A model generated the notes under the pieces. That model made no database searches. It was not told the DNA's origin and worked only from the letters and a program-made list of their open reading frames with translations. Positions 60,560 through 64,000 of a DNA stretch of 64,000 bases are shown here, one piece after another. The position numbers and the translations under genes were made by a program. Source of the DNA: Archegozetes longisetosus (lineage: Eukaryota; Arthropoda; Arachnida; Sarcoptiformes; Trhypochthoniidae); contig JAEMBT020000001.1 of NCBI GenBank assembly GCA_018873245.2, positions 19,098,220 through 19,162,219 on the forward strand, written 5' to 3'. Numbering within the stretch: the stretch's first letter is position 1; each line of letters starts with the position of its first letter.

Positions 60560-60860
60560 TGTGTCAGTGCTATCCGGATAGACAGAATTTTTTAAAAAAT
60601 CATCAAATTGTCCACCTGGCGACGTAATCTCGGATAGGTACCTGCCATATCAGAGATACCACAGAACTGTCATTATATGTGCACAGCACCCGACAGTTCT
60701 GAGGCCATTTTTTCATGCCCCGTTCCCTTTGCGAATCATTACTGGAAGCACTTTGCCAGACTTAGAAAGTCAATAGCCCCCTAGAGGCTTCCTCTATGGT
60801 GAGCATCTAATTCTGCTTGACAACACCTTTCTAAAGGTGGTCTAATATATTATAAAGAAA
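60560..60860. other. GC-richer non-coding block with hairpins
   Basis: Contains inverted pairs (acagaactgtc with gacagttctg at about 60660-60700; cctagaggc with cctctatgg near 60780-60800) and no reading frame of note. The composition differs from the flanks. It may be part of an unidentified mobile element together with 60101-60500. Confidence 0.3.
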
Positions 60861-60986
60861 GATGGGTATGCGCGGGTGGTTTGTAGTAGATTAAGATATA
60901 GTATAAAAAAATAAATAAATAAACTCACCAATTGTTGTTGAAGATGAGAAGAGTTGAAATTTTCGACTTTAAGCCTTCATCAGCAC

Positions 60987-60989
<3 letters not shown>

Positions 60990-61019
<30 letters not shown>
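60990..61019. repeat. (GA)n microsatellite
   Basis: Uninterrupted GA run of about 29 bases. A short TTG/CTG triplet run follows at about 61057-61073. Confidence 0.9.
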
Positions 61020-61209
61020 CAGTATCAAAAGGCACAACAAATGGCGCCTTTTGTGTGTTGCTGTTGTTGTTGTGATGATTTAGGGGTTGTTTGCCACGTA
61101 CCAAAACACGTATTAGTTCAAAAAGACTATGTTTGGAACGTGACAAATATATAGAGGTAAAAATGAAAAATGCTTTGAAAGTTAAAAATTAATTTTCCAA
61201 ATAACTAAA

Positions 61210-61561
61210 AAACCGAATGAACATTGGATAACTGATAACATTTGAGATGTTCAAGGCTTTGTTATTCCACATACAAGGCGATTTGATTGACATGTGAAAA
61301 TGTTATTTTCTGAACAACTTTTTTGCGCTAGCTTATCACCAGATCTCAATCCTAATGAAAATGTTGGTTTTATGATAAAGGCACTGATCAGAAGTGAGCG
61401 CCCGGCCATCAATTTAAAAAGGACTGGTGGCAACCTTTCAAAATGCTCATCAAACAATGTGTGGTGCCTCCTGGAGACAATATTTCATTAATTTGTTAAA
61501 TTCAACGCCCAATCGATTGCTAAAAGTGCTGGAGGCAGGCGGCGGTCACACTAGCAATTGA
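61210..61561 (+). pseudogene. Tc1-like transposase C-terminal fragment
   Basis: Decayed 3' part of a Tc1-family transposase. One frame reads CASLSPDLNPNENVGFMIK (family WPxxSPDLNPIENxW), then ERPAINLK. After a frame change it ends NSTPNRLLKVLEAGGGHTSN with a stop at 61559-61561 (family NSMPRRxxxVIxxxGGHTxY). Stops and shifts occur upstream and the first catalytic Asp region is absent. Confidence 0.8.
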
Positions 61562-62882
61562 CTCTTACTTGAGCTTAACTTTTATAAATATTTCCATATT
61601 TATTGAAAATTTTCTTAAAAATTTGTTTATGTTAATTACTTTGAATAAAGTTATTTTCACTTAATTTAATCCAGTTATTATTGATTTTTTAAAAGCAATA
61701 TCTCTTGAAATTTGTTTAAATATAAGAAAAATTAAGTTTAAATTTTAAAATACTCCAGCTCAATGATCCTAGTGAATTTTTAAAAAATATTCTAGATTCA
61801 AAAATTCTGATTATTCAGCTACTCAAAACTGAAATCGGTTTGAAATTCGAATCATCCAGTTAAAAGTTATTCGTCTTTAATCAACTAAAGATAGTTTTAT
61901 TCATAGGGGGGAAGATTCAATTTAATAGAATCTGTCGAAATTTCACTGAATTCCATAACTTTGTTCAGAAGTTATTAAAAAAAATCGAGTGGTTTTATAG
62001 TTATGTAAAAGACTGTATATGTCAACAAATTCTTCAATTGCATTTCATTCCTTTGTCTTAAGTTATTAATTTTCTCTTCAGTGCAAGTTTATTTATTTCA
62101 AATTTTTTATTTATCAAATCACTTATTTGTAAATATAAAGAACTCTAACGAGTAAGCATTATAGTTGGTAAAGCTGATCCGGAGATCGATTTCAAGTTTT
62201 TCGTTAGTTTCAAAGATAATCTAATTTTTTAATCAAATCAGTAGCACTATTTAATATTTTTTTATAAGGAGAAGTTTTATTACAGACTGTTACACATTGA
62301 AAAATATGTATAACATAGCTGATTCTTTAGACTTTGACTTCTTTGAATTTAGATTCCAGATTCGGTGTTTTAATATCGAACTCACTCTCATCACAAATAT
62401 CATATATCAATATCAGAATTCATCATTAAAATAAAGACCACTATCAAGTTTTCAGTTTTAAAAGCAATAAAATTCGAAGGAATAAAAATTGACAATTATT
62501 TTTCGATTAACAGATTGAAATTAGTAGTAGTTGAGTAAAATTCGGAGGCGTTACCTAAAACAGGAAATTAATTCTTGAAAATTCAAATCCACCTCGAAAT
62601 GAGAATTAACAGTATAACAGTTTTTTCAGATTCTATTAAACAGCTTTTGAAGAAATATAATTTCATTCATATTTATATTTAAATTGATATTTTGCTTTGC
62701 TTTAATCAATGAATAAATTTTATATATAGAATACTAAAGTGTATTTTATACAATTATTCAAATTTGTTTCAATTATGAAAATTTCAAGACTAAAAACTAA
62801 TTTATTCCATTGAATTTGAAGCAATGAATACAATATTAAATTAATATTTAGTGTTATTTTTTCTAATTTTGTAGGTAATAAT
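61562..62882. other. Intergenic
   Basis: AT-rich, nothing recognised. It includes the 3' flank of the PEP-utilising enzyme gene. Confidence 0.4.
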
Positions 62883-64000
62883 TTAGTTAATTTTAGTTAT
62901 TTCTCCTTTTTCCGCATCAAGCAATACATTGTCACCAGTTTTGAAAGTACAACACGCCCCGTCCACTGCTATCAGACAAGGAATTCCATACTCTCTTGCG
63001 ATCACTGCTCCGTGAGATATAGTTCCACCGATTTCTGTCACAATACCACTCACAAGAGGGAAATAAGGACTCCAACCAATATCTGTACTATAGGTGATCA
63101 GTATATCTCCAGACTATCAGAAAGAATCCATTTTTAAACACAGTTGGTTTGTTAAATCAAACAATAAAAGATACAATTTTGACATTAATTACTCGTGCTG
63201 TGAAACAGAAATGTAGTTTAGTTAGATCTCGAAATTTAGAAAGTTTTGGAAATTATCATGAAACAATAGATAGTTGAGTAATAATATATCTTTACAAATG
63301 TCAAAGTAAATTTCGATTCATTCTATTTAATAATGTATAGTAGCCTTAACTACAATTAGATAACTGAAAGTTAACGTAGCTTTACTTTTAAAACGAATCT
63401 GATTAGTTCACTATATGAAGCTCATGGATGATGTCTGAGCTTTTAAACACGTTTTTATTGATAAGGGAACTATACTTTGATTAAATTTAAGCGCATATGA
63501 ACAGATTGATAACAAGTTTTAAACTTTTAAATGAATTTTTATGCTTACCATATGATAGAGTGCGCGCTCTTCTACTATGATAAAAATTTCATGTTCAAAA
63601 ACTCTGACATATCGTCGATTGTCTTATCATTCATATGTTCATATTATGAATACGAGTTGCGCGCCCAAGTAAATATCTCAGACTGTCAGATTCTATAGTT
63701 CATCATAGTGCATGTGGGTTTATGAGTTTAATAGTAGTCTTATTTGAATAATGTATTTAATAATGTTAAAGTTTGAACCGTTATCTTCAACAAAGAAAAC
63801 AGTAAATTTCATTTTTCAATACTATCAAAATTAATAGTGAGACAACGGAACTGACAGATGGGCAGAAACTAGAAAATTATAAACTTGTTTTGTTTCACAA
63901 CAAGAGTTAAAAAGACACGATTTACTTGAATAGAATCGGCTTCATTTATATCTTCAACAACACACGCTCTGCCAATTGCTTTACCAGAACTTGCAGCAGT
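62883..64000 (-). CDS. PEP-utilising enzyme (PEP synthase / rifampicin-phosphotransferase-like), last two exons, partial
   Basis: Only the C-terminus is in the window. Exons (minus): 64000-63926 (continues beyond the window), intron 63925-63114, last exon 63113-62883 ending at the TAA. The joined frame reads SSGKAIGRACVVED...DSIQ then SGDILITYSTDIGW, PLVSGIVTEIGGTISHGAVI, AREYGIPCLIAV and FKTGDNVLLDAEKG. This is the swivelling phosphohistidine domain of the PPDK/PEP-synthase superfamily; the His of GGTISHGA is the one phosphorylated, followed by the AREYGIP signature. In arthropods such genes encode large proteins with an ATP-grasp PEP/pyruvate-binding domain; substrate here unknown. The intron phase is 0. 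Related genes are known from mites, spiders and springtails and are often thought to have been transferred from bacteria; the spliced structure shows this one is resident in the genome. Confidence 0.88.

Noticed and set aside
62150..62210. tRNA-like string near agcattatagttggtaaagc
   Set aside because: Resembles a D-loop region only; anticodon and acceptor stems do not pair.
1..64000. CRISPR arrays, bacterial operons or integrated prophage
   Set aside because: Tandem repeats found are microsatellites or the foldback arms; genes are spliced and eukaryotic.

Overview
The window is AT-rich eukaryotic nuclear DNA with spliced genes (GT-AG introns of about 60 bp to about 0.8 kb), AATAAA signals, long non-coding gaps, microsatellites and several Tc1/mariner-type relics. 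The gene set points to an arthropod: insect/mite-type acyl-CoA delta-9 desaturase, ELOVL elongases, a luciferase-like acyl-CoA ligase, stomatin, a CS-alpha-beta defensin-like peptide and a PEP-utilising (PPDK-swivel) enzyme. The last is familiar from chelicerates and springtails rather than most insects, so an acariform mite or close relative is my best guess. This is inference; no marker fixes the species.

Layout. 0.85-1.8 kb: ELOVL elongase with a one-base frameshift in exon 1 (+). 3.4-6.7 kb: complete ten-exon stomatin gene (+). 6.7-19.7 kb: mostly non-coding, with a hairpin element at 9.7 kb, a decayed coding fragment at 10.4-10.9 kb and a long microsatellite at 15.4 kb. 19.8-25 kb: two paralogous two-exon genes for 61- and 66-residue single-pass membrane microproteins ending in almost the same C-terminus (+). 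25-40 kb: gene-poor, holding decayed Ty3/Gypsy-like sequence, a long terminal-inverted-repeat element with a mariner deletion derivative nested in it, and a foldback element with mirror-image tandem arrays. 40.4-42.4 kb: complete five-exon AMP-binding acyl-CoA ligase gene (-). 46.8-47.6 kb: intronless second ELOVL (+). 48.4-48.8 kb: secreted peptide with two tandem six-cysteine CS-alpha-beta modules (-). 49.8-52.2 kb: nearly complete Tc1/mariner-superfamily element (D..37..E, one frameshift and one stop) beside a 0.6 kb MITE. 53.2-54.4 kb: partial, frameshifted duplicate of desaturase exon 1 and its upstream DNA. 55.3-55.6 kb: orphan 79-residue basic ORF (+). 56.3-57.7 kb: intact delta-9 desaturase (-). 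59.5-61.6 kb: more transposon debris. 62.9-64.0 kb: last two exons of a PEP-utilising enzyme (-), running off the window.

Working together: four genes (two elongases, a fatty-acid-activating ligase and a desaturase) belong to long-chain fatty-acid activation, elongation and desaturation at the ER, a loose metabolic neighbourhood. Stomatin is a membrane scaffold. The microproteins and the defensin-like peptide are small, probably lineage-specific genes and are the most interesting candidates for new biology. Exon borders were built by hand from reading frame, splice signals and family conservation; no transcript evidence was available.
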